This document shows, piece after piece, positions 18,357 through 28,219 of a stretch of 64,000 bases of DNA. A model generated the notes under the pieces. The model was not told the origin of the DNA, made no database searches, and worked only from the letters and a program-made list of their open reading frames with translations. Source of the stretch: Acetitomaculum ruminis DSM 5522 (GTDB lineage: Bacteria; Bacillota; Clostridia; Lachnospirales; Lachnospiraceae); assembly GCF_900112085.1 (NCBI RefSeq), contig NZ_FOJY01000013.1, forward strand, positions 30,985 to 94,984. Direction: 5' to 3'. Numbering within the stretch: position 1 is the stretch's first letter; each line of letters starts with the position of its first letter. The position numbers were made by a program, and so were the translations under genes.

Positions 18357-19568
18357 TCATTCAAAAATAAGTGCATCATTATACTTAAAATAAGACCTGC
18401 ATCCATAGTTTGCAATAAAAGTAGCACAAACCGAATCAAAGCTTAACCTGCTTATTAAAACCAGGGCTTCTTTACTGCCGTCAAAATTATTCTGACAAAA
18501 ATCAATGGCATTTGATATTTCATCTGAAAGCTCTTTTCCTGATTTTTCTGATTCTTCAAATGCACTTATATCAGAGCTTTCATATAACAAAACATGCTTT
18601 TTTATTTTTTCTTTTATGGTATCAAACAATAAACTTATTAAAGATATTTTTTCATCAAAAGTTGCCTTTTTTACCCTTTCTTTAACTGTCTTGTCAACCT
18701 TGTTTTTTAATATATTTTCAATCTGATAATCACATCTGTAATTGTTATAAAGATGATAGTAGTTAACAAAGGCATTTGCGATTTCTTCGTCCTGAAGATA
18801 TTGAGATACCAGGTCTTCGTCCACTTCTATTTCATTTTTTTCATAAAGTTTTATTATAAGACTTAAATCCTCCCAGCCCCTTGCGGTAACAAAGGATTTC
18901 TTTGCCCCATTATTGCTTATTTTATAAAAGGCAGTTCTTTTAATATCCAAAAAAGTAATTATGGCAGAATGAAGGCTCATTGATATACCATATTCTCTAA
19001 AACTTTCAAAATCAGGTTCTATATCGATTCTTTTTAATCTGTCCCAGGTTGCAATATCAAACTGTCTGACACTGTCATTGTATTCCGGAGGATTTCCCGC
19101 TGTTACTATTACCCATCCCTTGGGAACCTTGTGTTTTCCAAAAGTCTTGTATTGTAAAAACATAAGCATCAAAGGAGCTAATGTTTCTGAAACACAGTTG
19201 ATTTCGTCCAAAAAAAGTATTCCGTTTTTATTTTTGCTTTTTTCCATATATTCATAAATGGAGGCAATTATCTCACTCATGGTATATTCTGAAACACTGA
19301 CCTCTTTTCCCTCATATATTTTCTTTTCGATGTAAGGAAGGCCAATGGCACTTTGCCTTGTATGATGAGTCATGGAATAAGCTAAAAATCCCACATTCAT
19401 CTCCTTTGCCACCTGGCTTACAATAGCTGTTTTTCCAATTCCCGGAGGTCCCATTAAAAACAGGGGTCTTTGCTTTTCCACCGGTAGTAAAAAATTCCCT
19501 TTTTCATCTTTTGTAAAATATGCAATCAGGGTATTTTTAATCTGTTTTTTTGCTTTTTTTATGTTCAT
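18357..19568 (-). CDS. MoxR-type AAA+ ATPase
   Basis: 403 residues. Walker A (FLMGPPGIGKTAIV), Walker B (ILFLDEINCVSE), a sensor motif (TAGNPPEYND) and a run of arginines around WDRLKRID mark a MoxR-class AAA+ protein, which remodels or inserts cofactors into partner proteins together with a VWA-domain partner. The C-terminal ~150 residues are helical and not recognised. It lies 50 bp after the VWA gene, the typical MoxR-VWA pairing, although in this operon the ATPase comes last. Confidence 0.88.
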   Translation of the reverse strand: MNIKKAKKQIKNTLIAYFTKDEKGNFLLPVEKQRPLFLMGPPGIGKTAIVSQVAKEMNVGFLAYSMTHHTRQSAIGLPYIEKKIYEGKEVSVSEYTMSEIIASIYEYMEKSKNKNGILFLDEINCVSETLAPLMLMFLQYKTFGKHKVPKGWVIVTAGNPPEYNDSVRQFDIATWDRLKRIDIEPDFESFREYGISMSLHSAIITFLDIKRTAFYKISNNGAKKSFVTARGWEDLSLIIKLYEKNEIEVDEDLVSQYLQDEEIANAFVNYYHLYNNYRCDYQIENILKNKVDKTVKERVKKATFDEKISLISLLFDTIKEKIKKHVLLYESSDISAFEESEKSGKELSDEISNAIDFCQNNFDGSKEALVLISRLSFDSVCATFIANYGCRSYFKYNDALIFE

Positions 19569-19618
19569 ATTTTAACCTCTTCTATTCCAATCCCTTGATT
19601 TTACGCATTTGTAGAAAC

Positions 19619-21010
19619 TTAGTCTTTAAATACCATCTTTTTTGCCCAGGATGGAATATCTATATTTTCACTTCCATTTTCTTCTATTAATACGAAGGCT
19701 GTTTTATAGTTCGGTGCATTATCCGGAAAAGGATATTGACCTTTCCCATCCGTAAAATAAATCAGTCCGTTTAAATTAGTAAGTTCTCCTTTTCTAATAA
19801 GGGAATCCACATATTCAAAAACAGGCTTAAAATCAGTACCTCCAAGGCCTTTTATCTTCATATTAAAAATATAGTCTTCAAATTCTTCTTTAGAGGTAAT
19901 TCGTTTTATTTCTTCAATTACCTCATCACATTGTATGATATATAATTGAACCTTTGTAAAAAAGGATTCCGTATCTTTAAGAATATTATAGGTTTTAGTA
20001 ACAAATTTTTCCACAAGTCCCCTGCTGGTAGACTCTGAGGTATCAATAGCTATAACAAACTCTTTTATACCCCTTATTTCCTTATACTCAAGGGGCTCAA
20101 TCAGGGCTATTTTTTCATATAGATTAAAGCCGTAACTGTAAAAAATATAATCAAATTCATCCTGATTTAACTTTAAAACTTCCTTTTCTTTGGCAAAATT
20201 CCTTAAGAAGTTTGAATAATCATATTCTTCAAATTGAGGTTTTGATATTTCCATTATTTCGTTTTTTCTTCCCCTTGCTTTTTGGTCCCTTACCCTTTTT
20301 ATTTCTTTTTTTGTAATTTTAAATATTTTTTCCCATTTTTCTTTGGTGTCTTCTTTTACAAAGCTTGAGTTTAAAGACTCTCCTTTAGAATTTTCACTAA
20401 AATCACCATAAAAAACAGGCTTATGTTTAAAACTTCTTAAATCGTACCAAATATTATGATTATCTTTTGAAAAGATGTCTGACCATTTTTTAAGGGTATT
20501 TTCGTGTATATTTTCTCTTAAATACTGATAGAGATTTATAATATTAAAATCTGATATTTCCTTCTTTAAATCCTTTAAAATAAAGGACTTCGAGGAGTTT
20601 TTATTAATGCTTATATTCAAATTTTCATCTGTTTTTAAATCCAGATTTAAAGTTTTTTCATCAAAGAAATCAAGGTCATACAAAGCATTTTCTACAAAAA
20701 TATCACAGGCTAAATCATAATATTTTTCGTCCATAAGGACATATAAATAAAAATGCTGATAAATGCAATGAAATAAAAGATGCATATAGTATAATTTAAG
20801 AACCTTTAAATCTCCCTGCAAATCATAAAGCCTGCATATAAAGTCCGCCCTATAAAACAAACTTTCCCCGTCTGTCATTAAAAAAACATCCTTTGTTTCT
20901 TTAAAATCAAGCCTTGAAAGGGCAAGAGCAAGAAAAGGCATATCCAATAATATTGAATTTTGGGTTTTTTCAAGTAATTTTTTACTTCTATCAGATATAT
21001 TTTCTTTCAT
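19619..21010 (-). CDS. VWA-like/DUF2201 protein with a degenerate metallopeptidase site
   Basis: About 463 residues. The N-terminal part resembles the DUF2201 putative metallopeptidase domain, but where HExxH is expected the sequence reads HLLFHCIYQH, so the catalytic Glu is absent. The C-terminal ~150 residues form a VWA-like fold with a MIDAS-type start (FVIAIDTSESTSRG) and GLGGTDFKPVFEY, keeping D-x-S-x-S and the later Thr-Asp. The start is ATG at 21010 with GGAG five bases upstream; GTG six bases earlier is possible. It is flanked by a DUF6273 gene (10 bp) and the MoxR gene. It is probably the client-binding partner of the ATPase. Confidence 0.82.
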   Translation of the reverse strand: MKENISDRSKKLLEKTQNSILLDMPFLALALSRLDFKETKDVFLMTDGESLFYRADFICRLYDLQGDLKVLKLYYMHLLFHCIYQHFYLYVLMDEKYYDLACDIFVENALYDLDFFDEKTLNLDLKTDENLNISINKNSSKSFILKDLKKEISDFNIINLYQYLRENIHENTLKKWSDIFSKDNHNIWYDLRSFKHKPVFYGDFSENSKGESLNSSFVKEDTKEKWEKIFKITKKEIKRVRDQKARGRKNEIMEISKPQFEEYDYSNFLRNFAKEKEVLKLNQDEFDYIFYSYGFNLYEKIALIEPLEYKEIRGIKEFVIAIDTSESTSRGLVEKFVTKTYNILKDTESFFTKVQLYIIQCDEVIEEIKRITSKEEFEDYIFNMKIKGLGGTDFKPVFEYVDSLIRKGELTNLNGLIYFTDGKGQYPFPDNAPNYKTAFVLIEENGSENIDIPSWAKKMVFKD

Positions 21011-21020
21011 AAACACTCCA

Positions 21021-22181
21021 CTATATCCTAATCCACATTGCAGGTCTTATTGCATTTTTACTCTTTGCATAATCTCCCTGGTAATTTATACTACCATCAG
21101 ATTTTAAAGTGCAGGCGTTGGTTTTACTAAATCCCAGGCTTCTAAGCCAAAAAGAATTATTGGAATTTTTGTTCAAAGTCTTATCTTCAAAATAAGCAAA
21201 TTCATTTACATTTCCAAAAGATAATAAACCTTTTTTTTGGTATTTTTCAGCTTCTAAAACATCTAAAAGAAAGACTTTATCTTTTGTAGGTAAACCATTT
21301 GAAACATTGGTTTTTGGATTTATTGATACTTCTAAATCAGTTGTTTTTATAAACATTTTTTCTTCTTTTGAAAAAGCTTTGTTATAAAAGGTGTCATTTA
21401 ACCATTTTCTGATAAAAGAGTTTCTCCATTCATTGTTTAATATATCCTCATTATAAATATTAAAACTTAAAATATCCTTTGAAATAATAAGGGCTTTGTT
21501 GGAATTTTTTTCCAAAACAATGAATTTTAGGGGTTTTATTAAAAAATTTCTATCATAGTAATAAGCCCCAAATTCTATCAAACTTCCCTCTTTTATCGTT
21601 TCAATTTTTCTTTTATTAAAGCTAAAATCATCAATTTCAAAATAAGAAAAACGCTCTGTCAGGCTTTTTTTACGAAGTTCCAACTTATCCTGCAACTTAC
21701 TAAATCTTTCTTCTTCCCATTCTTTTTTTGAAAAATTTTTGTTCTTATAATCTAAAAGCCAGACGACAATAGCACTTTTTCGGCTTTTTAAAGCCATATC
21801 AATATAGCAGTCTATTACATACATCATAAAAATTTCGTCGGAATAATTATTATTTATCCAGATTTCATTTTGATTATTAATAATAAAAATAAGTAGCCTT
21901 AAAGCATTTATATTACCACTTTCTATTAGTTTTTTTGCCAGAAATTCGTGATAATAAAGACACCAGGATTTAAGTATTTTCAATAACTTTTCAATTTCCA
22001 TTTCATTTTGGCTGTTAGAAAAAAGAGCTGTTTTATTTAAGTTGGTTACTGATATAAAATTATTACTTATTTTAAGATTTTTTGCAGAAAAATTTAAGAA
22101 AGAAAGGGCTGTTTCTTTACAATCTTCTCCTCTTAATTCTTCTAGTATTTTCTTTTTTCCATCTATGTAAATCTCTGCCAT
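21021..22181 (-). CDS. DUF6273-domain protein with helical N-terminus
   Basis: 386 residues. The N-terminal ~170 residues are helical with a repeat-like look (FLAKKLIESGNINALRLLIFI resembles an ankyrin helix pair). The C-terminal ~180 residues fit DUF6273: IEFGAYYYD, WRNSFIRKWLNDTFYNKAFSKEE, FWLRSLGFSKTNA, then SDGSINYQGDY and the closing RPAMWIRI. DUF6273 domains often end in an R-P-A-x-W motif and resemble carbohydrate- or sulfatase-modifying-type folds in cell-surface proteins, but no signal peptide is present here. First gene of the DUF6273-VWA-MoxR set, so it may be the substrate or sensor of the ATPase-VWA machine. Confidence 0.75.
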   Translation of the reverse strand: MAEIYIDGKKKILEELRGEDCKETALSFLNFSAKNLKISNNFISVTNLNKTALFSNSQNEMEIEKLLKILKSWCLYYHEFLAKKLIESGNINALRLLIFIINNQNEIWINNNYSDEIFMMYVIDCYIDMALKSRKSAIVVWLLDYKNKNFSKKEWEEERFSKLQDKLELRKKSLTERFSYFEIDDFSFNKRKIETIKEGSLIEFGAYYYDRNFLIKPLKFIVLEKNSNKALIISKDILSFNIYNEDILNNEWRNSFIRKWLNDTFYNKAFSKEEKMFIKTTDLEVSINPKTNVSNGLPTKDKVFLLDVLEAEKYQKKGLLSFGNVNEFAYFEDKTLNKNSNNSFWLRSLGFSKTNACTLKSDGSINYQGDYAKSKNAIRPAMWIRI

Positions 22182-22353
22182 TTTTTCCCCTAAATAAAGT
22201 TTTTATACTTATTAACTATATACCTATATAATATCATATGAAGCAAACCTGCACTTGCTTTTTTTTCTATTTATGATAATATATTTAAGTTAGTGTCGAT
22301 AGGATTGCAATTGCAGTCCTAATTTTTATGATTTAAAAGAAAGAAGGTTCGTG

Positions 22354-24195
22354 ATGAACATTACCAGAGATGATGTAAGAAATATTGCGATTATCGCTCA
22401 CGTTGACCACGGAAAAACCACACTGGTTGACCAGTTACTTAGACAAAGTGGTGTTTTTCGTGCCAATCAGGAAGTTCAGGAAAGAGTCATGGACTCTAAC
22501 GATATAGAAAGAGAACGTGGAATCACTATTCTTTCCAAAAATACAGCAGTTTATTATAAAGATATTAAAATAAATATTATTGATACTCCGGGCCATGCCG
22601 ATTTCGGTGGAGAAGTTGAGCGTGTCCTTAAAATGGTAAACGGAGTTGTTCTTGTAGTTGATGCTTTTGAAGGTGCCATGCCACAGACCAAATTTGTCCT
22701 TAGAAAGGCATTAGCTTTAGATTTGCCTGTTATTGTATGTGTTAACAAAATTGACAGACCTGAAGCTCGTCCTGATGAAGTAATAGATGAGGTTTTAGAG
22801 CTTTTAATGGATATGGATGCCAGCGAAGAACAGCTTGATTGTCCTTTCGTATTTGCTTCAGCAAGAGATGGTTATGCTCTTAAAAATATTGGTGATAAAC
22901 CTGTGGATATGAAGCCTCTTTTTGATACAATTGTTGATTATATACCAGCTCCAACAGGTGACCCTGAAGCTAATACACAGGTTCTTATATCTACTATTGA
23001 TTATAATGAATATGTAGGCCGTATCGGCGTTGGTAAGGTTGATAATGGTGTTTTAAAAATTAATCAGGATGCCGTTGTTGTAAACCACCATGATCCTGAC
23101 AAGAAAGAAAAGGTTCGTATCAGTAAAATGTACGAATTTGACGGACTTAAAAAGATTGAAGTAAACGAAGCTAAGATTGGTTCAATTGTTGCCATATCAG
23201 GTATTGCGGATATTCATATTGGAGATACCATTTGTTCTGTAGATAATCCTGTTGCTATTCCTTTCCAGAAAATATCCGAGCCGACTATTTCAATGCAGTT
23301 TAATGTTAATGATTCTCCGCTTGCCGGACAAGAAGGAAAATTTATTACTTCAAGACATCTTCGTGACAGACTCTTTAGAGAATTAAATACAGATGTAAGC
23401 CTTCGTGTTGAAGAAACAGAAACAACAGAAAGTTTTAAGGTTTCAGGTCGTGGTGAGCTTCATCTTTCAGTTCTTATTGAAAATATGCGCCGTGAAGGTT
23501 ATGAATTTTCTGTAAGTAAGGCAGAAGTTTTATATAAAGAAGATGAAAAAGGTAAAAAACTTGAACCTATGGAGCTTTGTTATGTAGATGTACCTGACGA
23601 ATTCTCAGGAGCCGTTATTGAAAAATTAAGCCAAAGAAAAGGCGAGCTTAGAAATATGAGTGTTTCCGGAAGCGGTTCTACAAGACTTGAGTTTTCTATT
23701 CCTTCCAGAGGAATTATCGGATATAGAAGCGAATTTATGACTTCCACCAAGGGAAACGGTGTCATGAATACAATCTTTGACGGATATGCACCATATAAAG
23801 GTGAAATCACCTATAGAAAAAATGGTTCTCTTATCGCTTTTGAATCCGGTGAATCAGTAACATACGGACTTTTTTCCGCCCAGGAAAGAGGTGTGTTATT
23901 TATAGGACCTGGAGAAAAAGTTTACTCCGGAATGATTGTGGGAGAATCCTCAAAAACCGAAGATATTGAAATTAATGTTTGTAAGCGTAAACATCTTACA
24001 AACACCCGTTCTTCAGGAGCAGATGATGCCCTGACTCTTTCACCTAAAAAAGTAATGAGTTTAGAGCAATCTCTTGAATACTTAGATACAGATGAATTGT
24101 TAGAAGTAACCCCAACAAGTCTTCGTATCAGAAAGAAAATTCTTGATCCTACTCTTAGAAAGAGAGCTTCATTTAAGCAAAAACAACAAAAATGA
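22354..24195 (+). CDS. typA: Translational GTPase TypA/BipA
   Basis: Ribosome-associated GTPase needed for stress and cold growth. 613 residues. G motifs: AHVDHGKTTL (G1), RGITI (G2), DTPGHADFGGEV (G3), NKID (G4) and SARDG (G5), followed by EF-G-like domains and the BipA-specific C-terminal domain ending in a basic tail (RKRASFKQKQQK). The start is ATG 22354 with AAGAAGG six bases upstream; an in-frame GTG lies directly before it. The leader contains a small hairpin, AGGATTGCA/TGCAGTCCT, near 22300-22320, followed by a T-rich run, which could act as an attenuator. Confidence 0.97.
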   Translation: MNITRDDVRNIAIIAHVDHGKTTLVDQLLRQSGVFRANQEVQERVMDSNDIERERGITILSKNTAVYYKDIKINIIDTPGHADFGGEVERVLKMVNGVVLVVDAFEGAMPQTKFVLRKALALDLPVIVCVNKIDRPEARPDEVIDEVLELLMDMDASEEQLDCPFVFASARDGYALKNIGDKPVDMKPLFDTIVDYIPAPTGDPEANTQVLISTIDYNEYVGRIGVGKVDNGVLKINQDAVVVNHHDPDKKEKVRISKMYEFDGLKKIEVNEAKIGSIVAISGIADIHIGDTICSVDNPVAIPFQKISEPTISMQFNVNDSPLAGQEGKFITSRHLRDRLFRELNTDVSLRVEETETTESFKVSGRGELHLSVLIENMRREGYEFSVSKAEVLYKEDEKGKKLEPMELCYVDVPDEFSGAVIEKLSQRKGELRNMSVSGSGSTRLEFSIPSRGIIGYRSEFMTSTKGNGVMNTIFDGYAPYKGEITYRKNGSLIAFESGESVTYGLFSAQERGVLFIGPGEKVYSGMIVGESSKTEDIEINVCKRKHLTNTRSSGADDALTLSPKKVMSLEQSLEYLDTDELLEVTPTSLRIRKKILDPTLRKRASFKQKQQK

Positions 24196-24218
24196 TAATA
24201 TTTTTTTTGTTGTTATTT

Positions 24219-24380
24219 GTAAAGCGGACATTCTTAAATCCGCTTCGCTACTTCCTCATGAACGCAGTGGCACTTTGTGCCACCTGTCAGAAGTGGCTTT
24301 AACCCCTTCTGACACTAGTAAGCTTATCCCCCGCTTAAAGCTTACGCTTTTGAAGCGGGGGATTGCTTACACTGCGTTCA
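24219..24380 (+). repeat. Dispersed structured repeat, full copy A
   Basis: Modular inverted-repeat unit of ~162 bp. Left hairpin AAGCGGA...TCCGCTT; linker GCTACTTCCTCAT; outer closing stem GAACGCAGTG / CACTGCGTTC enclosing three arms: GTGGCAC-TTT-GTGCCAC, GTCAGAAG...CTTCTGAC and AGTAAGC/GCTTAC around CCCCCGCTT/AAGCGGGGG. Copy A has one mismatch in the second arm (AAGTGG) and a one-base deletion before CCCCCGC. It lies 23 bp after the typA stop. Confidence 0.92.
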
Positions 24381-24505
24381 AAATAAGGAGCCATCCGCTT
24401 TTACAAGCAAGACAGCTCCCTATCTTTTAGTGTTTTAATATATTTTAATTAGATTTATCAAACAAAACCCTTACTGTATTTATTATTTCTAATACAGTTT
24501 TTTTA
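24381..24505. terminator. Intergenic terminator region between typA and hydA
   Basis: Two hairpins lie between the convergent genes. GGAGC/GCTCC (24387-24419) has TTATTTT behind it on the minus strand and could serve hydA. ACTGTATT/AATACAGT (24473-24504) has seven T on the plus strand and could serve typA. Confidence 0.65.
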
Positions 24506-26263
24506 TTAAATATTTGAATTTACACCACGTTTAACATAGCTTGTATGTAAAATATGATGAGCTTTTTCGCTTCCTGGTTCTCCAAAGAATTCTTTGTAAA
24601 TTGTTTTAATCTCTGGATTTTCATGAGATTTTCTCATTGGATTTGCTTTATCAAGTCCGTAAAGAACCTGTCCACGAAGTTTTTGTATATCTACAAAGTT
24701 TCTAACTGATGCAGGCTGTTTTGGCTGTCCACCACCATTTACACATCCACCAGGGCAACCCATGATTTCTATAAACTGGTAATCAGCCTCACCATTTTTA
24801 ACTGCCTTAAGAAGTTTCTTAGCATTTGCAAGTCCTGATGCAACAGCAACTTTTATGTTCATGCCTGCAATTTCATAAGAAGCCTCTTTGATTCCATCTG
24901 TTCCTCTGACATCAACAAAGTCAAGAGATGCAGGTTCACTTCCTGTAAGAGTCTCATATGCTGTACGAAGAGCAGCCTCCATAACACCACCGGTAGCACC
25001 AAAGATAACACCTGCTCCGGTACCAACACCTAATGGGTTGTCAAATTCTTCATCTGGAAGCTCGTTAAATTTAATTCCAGCTCTCTTAATCATATAAGCA
25101 AGTTCTCTTGTTGTAATTGCAATATCTACATCAGCAATTCCTTCCCCTGCAGCACACTGGTCTTCTCTTCCAACTTCGAATTTCTTAGCTGTACATGGCA
25201 TTACGCTAACCATAACGATGTTTTTAGGATCAAGTCCCATTTTTTGTGCATAATAGGTCTTTGCAACTGCACCAAACATCTGCTGTGGTGATTTACAAGA
25301 TGAAAGATTCTCTGTCATATCAGGGAAATAGTGTTCACAATATTTAACCCATCCTGGTGAACAGGAGGTAATTAACGGAAGTGTTCCACCATTTTTAACT
25401 CTATCTAAGAATTCTGTAGCTTCCTCCATGATTGTAAGGTCAGCTGAGAATACTGTATCAAATACTTTATCAAAGCCAAGTCTTCTAAGAGATGCAGCAA
25501 GTTTACCCTGTGTATCTGTTCCGATTGGAAGGCCAAATTCCTCTCCTAAAGCTGCTCTTACGGCAGGAGCTGCCTGAACAAGAACAGTCTTTTCAGGATC
25601 TTCTATAGCCTCAAATACCTGCTCTGTGTAATCTTTTTCATATAATGCACCTGTTGGGCAAACAGCGATACACTGTCCACAGCTTACGCAGCTTGTGTCT
25701 GCAAGATCCATTTCAAATGCCTGACCAATAGAGGTTGCAAATCCACGGCCATTGCTTCCGATAACACCGATTCCCTGAACCTTGTCACATACAGCAACGC
25801 AACGACGGCAAAGGATACATTTATTGTTATCGCGAACCATGTGTGCAGCACTTGTATCAAGCTCATATTCATTACGGGCTCCATCATATACTCCGGCATC
25901 TTCTACGCCATATTCCTGACAAAGTGTCTGGAATTCGCATCTTGCACTGGCAACACATGATAAACACTGTCTGTCGTGACTTGCAAGTAATAATTGAAGA
26001 TTTCTCTTTCTTGAATCACGAACTTTCTTTGTATTTGTGAAGATTTCCATGCCATCATTAACAGGATATACGCAAGCTGTAACTAATGTTTTAGCACCTT
26101 TTACTTCAACAACGCACATTCTGCAGGCACCGATTTCATTTACTTCTTTTAAATAACATAATGTCGGGATGTCTATTCCAGCAATCCTTGCTGCTTCAAG
26201 AACAGTGGAGCCTGCAGGAACTACTACATCCATACCATTTATCTTAACTGTAACATTTTCCAT
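24506..26263 (-). CDS. hydA: [FeFe] hydrogenase catalytic subunit HydA (bifurcating, HndD-like)
   Basis: 585 residues. Domain order: an N-terminal [2Fe-2S] ferredoxin-like domain (CYLKEVNEIGACRMCVVEV, later Cys in VTACVYP), a His/Cys [4Fe-4S] site (SHDRQCLSCVASARC), two [4Fe-4S] clusters (CILCRRCVAVC and CVSCGQCIAVCPTGA), then the H-cluster domain with L1 TSCSPGW, L2 MPCTAKKFE and L3 MGCPGGCVNGGGQP, followed by the small-subunit region. This is the M3-type architecture. With the adjacent NuoF- and NuoE-like subunits it fits an electron-bifurcating hydrogenase coupling NAD(P)H and ferredoxin to H2. The maturases HydE and HydF are in this window; HydG is not. Confidence 0.97.
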   Translation of the reverse strand: MENVTVKINGMDVVVPAGSTVLEAARIAGIDIPTLCYLKEVNEIGACRMCVVEVKGAKTLVTACVYPVNDGMEIFTNTKKVRDSRKRNLQLLLASHDRQCLSCVASARCEFQTLCQEYGVEDAGVYDGARNEYELDTSAAHMVRDNNKCILCRRCVAVCDKVQGIGVIGSNGRGFATSIGQAFEMDLADTSCVSCGQCIAVCPTGALYEKDYTEQVFEAIEDPEKTVLVQAAPAVRAALGEEFGLPIGTDTQGKLAASLRRLGFDKVFDTVFSADLTIMEEATEFLDRVKNGGTLPLITSCSPGWVKYCEHYFPDMTENLSSCKSPQQMFGAVAKTYYAQKMGLDPKNIVMVSVMPCTAKKFEVGREDQCAAGEGIADVDIAITTRELAYMIKRAGIKFNELPDEEFDNPLGVGTGAGVIFGATGGVMEAALRTAYETLTGSEPASLDFVDVRGTDGIKEASYEIAGMNIKVAVASGLANAKKLLKAVKNGEADYQFIEIMGCPGGCVNGGGQPKQPASVRNFVDIQKLRGQVLYGLDKANPMRKSHENPEIKTIYKEFFGEPGSEKAHHILHTSYVKRGVNSNI

Positions 26264-26281
26264 AGCATTAATTCTCCTTAA

Positions 26282-28171
26282 TTATTCTTTATAGATTGCA
26301 TCTTTTTTACATCCGTCAAGACAAGTACCACACTTAATACACTTAGATGTATCAATTTCATGAACTTTCTTCTTTTCTCCGATGATAGCATCAACAGGAC
26401 AGTTCTTAGCACATTTTGTACATCCAATACATTTTTCAGGATCAATCTTGAATGTAAGAAGGTTCTTACAAACTCCTGCAGGACATTTTTTATCCTTAAC
26501 ATGTGCAATATACTCATCTTTAAAGTATCTTAATGTTGAAAGTACAGGGTTAGGAGCAGTCTGACCCAATCCGCAAAGAGCGTTGGATTTAATAAATGCA
26601 GCAAGTTCCTGCAATTCATCAATATCTTCCATCTTTCCTTTTCCTTCAGTAATTCTGTCAAGGATTTCAAGCATTCTCTTTGTACCTTCACGACATGGTG
26701 TACATTTACCACAAGATTCATCTACTGTAAATTCAAGGAAGAATTTAGCAATATCAACCATACAGTTATCTTCATCCATTACGATAAGTCCACCTGAACC
26801 CATCATTGAACCAATAGCTATAAGGTTATCATAATCTATTTCTACATCCATATTTTCAACAGGGATACATCCACCTGAAGGACCACCGGTCTGAGCAGCT
26901 TTGAATTTCTTTCCGTTAGGTATTCCGCCACCGATTTCTTCTATTACAGTTCTAAGAGTTGTTCCCATTGGAATTTCAACAAGACCTGTGTTGTTAATCT
27001 TTCCACCAAGAGCGAATACTTTGGTTCCTTTAGATTTTTCTGTACCCATTGACGCAAACCACTGGGCACCCTGCATAATGATTTTTGGAATATTTGCATA
27101 GGTTTCAACATTGTTTAATATAGTAGGTTTTGCAAAAAGACCTTTTACTGCCGGGAATGGTGGTCTTGGTCTTGGCTCTCCTCTGTTTCCTTCGATAGAA
27201 GTCATAAGAGCTGTTTCCTCACCACAAACGAATGCACCTGCACCAAGTCTTAAGTCAATATCAAAGTCAAATCCTGTACCAAGGATGTCTTTTCCAAGTA
27301 AACCTGCATCTCTTGCCTGTTTGATAGCAATATTTAATCTTTCTACAGCGATAGGGTACTCAGCACGAACATAGATATAACCCTGGTTAGCTCCGATAGC
27401 ATAACCTGCAATACTCATAGCTTCAAGTACTACATGTGGATCTCCCTCTAATACGGAACGGTCCATAAATGCTCCCGGGTCACCCTCGTCAGCGTTACAA
27501 CATACATACTTTTGCTCATTTACACTTGCTGCTGCGAATTTCCATTTTAAACCGGTAGGGAATCCAGCACCACCACGTCCTCTAAGTCCGCTGTCAAGCA
27601 TTACCTGGATAACATCTTCAGGTTTCATGGTTTGAAGCACTTTGGCAATTGCCTGATATCCGCCTGTACCGATATATTCATTAATATCTTCTGGATTGAT
27701 AACACCACAGTTTCTAAGAGCAACTCGCTTCTGGCTTCTGTAGAAGTCTGTATTGTTCATTGGCTGAACGCTACCATCCTCAAGTACTGTTTCTTTGTAT
27801 AAGTATTCTTTACATACATTTCCTTCTACAAAGTGTTTTTTAACAATTTCCGGAATATGTTCTATTTCAAGTCTTGAATAAAAAGCTCCTTCCGGATATA
27901 CAATCATAAGAGGTCCTAATGCACAAAGTCCGTGGCATCCTGTCTTTACAACTTTAACCTCATTTTCAATATTGTTAGCTTTTAATTCTTCATTTAATTT
28001 GTCTATTATTTTTAAGCTGCCTGATGAAGTACATCCTGTACCTGCACATACAAGAACATGAAGTCTGTATTTTTTATCTATTACAGCATCCTCGGCATGT
28101 CCGATTCTTCTGAAGTTAACAAGACCCTCATATTGCTCTTTGACAGCATTTAATTCTTCTAATGTCTTCAC
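26282..28171 (-). CDS. hydB: Bifurcating [FeFe] hydrogenase subunit HydB (NuoF-like flavoprotein)
   Basis: 629 residues. Order: an N-terminal thioredoxin-like [2Fe-2S] domain (VCAGTGCTSSGS, CHGLCALGP), a NuoF core with the FMN/NADH motif GLRGRGGAGFPTGLKW and the GAGAFVCGEETALM region, a [4Fe-4S] site CGKCTPCREGTKRM, and a C-terminal pair of [4Fe-4S] ferredoxin motifs (CIGCTKCAKNCPVDA, CIKCGTCLDGCKKDA). It holds the flavin site that splits electrons between NAD(H) and ferredoxin. The gene lies 48 bp after hydC and 18 bp before hydA, so one transcript is expected. Confidence 0.97.
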   Translation of the reverse strand: MKTLEELNAVKEQYEGLVNFRRIGHAEDAVIDKKYRLHVLVCAGTGCTSSGSLKIIDKLNEELKANNIENEVKVVKTGCHGLCALGPLMIVYPEGAFYSRLEIEHIPEIVKKHFVEGNVCKEYLYKETVLEDGSVQPMNNTDFYRSQKRVALRNCGVINPEDINEYIGTGGYQAIAKVLQTMKPEDVIQVMLDSGLRGRGGAGFPTGLKWKFAAASVNEQKYVCCNADEGDPGAFMDRSVLEGDPHVVLEAMSIAGYAIGANQGYIYVRAEYPIAVERLNIAIKQARDAGLLGKDILGTGFDFDIDLRLGAGAFVCGEETALMTSIEGNRGEPRPRPPFPAVKGLFAKPTILNNVETYANIPKIIMQGAQWFASMGTEKSKGTKVFALGGKINNTGLVEIPMGTTLRTVIEEIGGGIPNGKKFKAAQTGGPSGGCIPVENMDVEIDYDNLIAIGSMMGSGGLIVMDEDNCMVDIAKFFLEFTVDESCGKCTPCREGTKRMLEILDRITEGKGKMEDIDELQELAAFIKSNALCGLGQTAPNPVLSTLRYFKDEYIAHVKDKKCPAGVCKNLLTFKIDPEKCIGCTKCAKNCPVDAIIGEKKKVHEIDTSKCIKCGTCLDGCKKDAIYKE

Positions 28172-28219
28172 TGATTATCCTCCATTTCTCTGGTAATGAT
28201 CTACCAAAATATCATTACG

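Noticed and set aside
24143..24430. 95-codon ORF across repeat copy A
   Set aside because: It starts inside typA in another frame and runs through the palindromic repeat; no family pattern.
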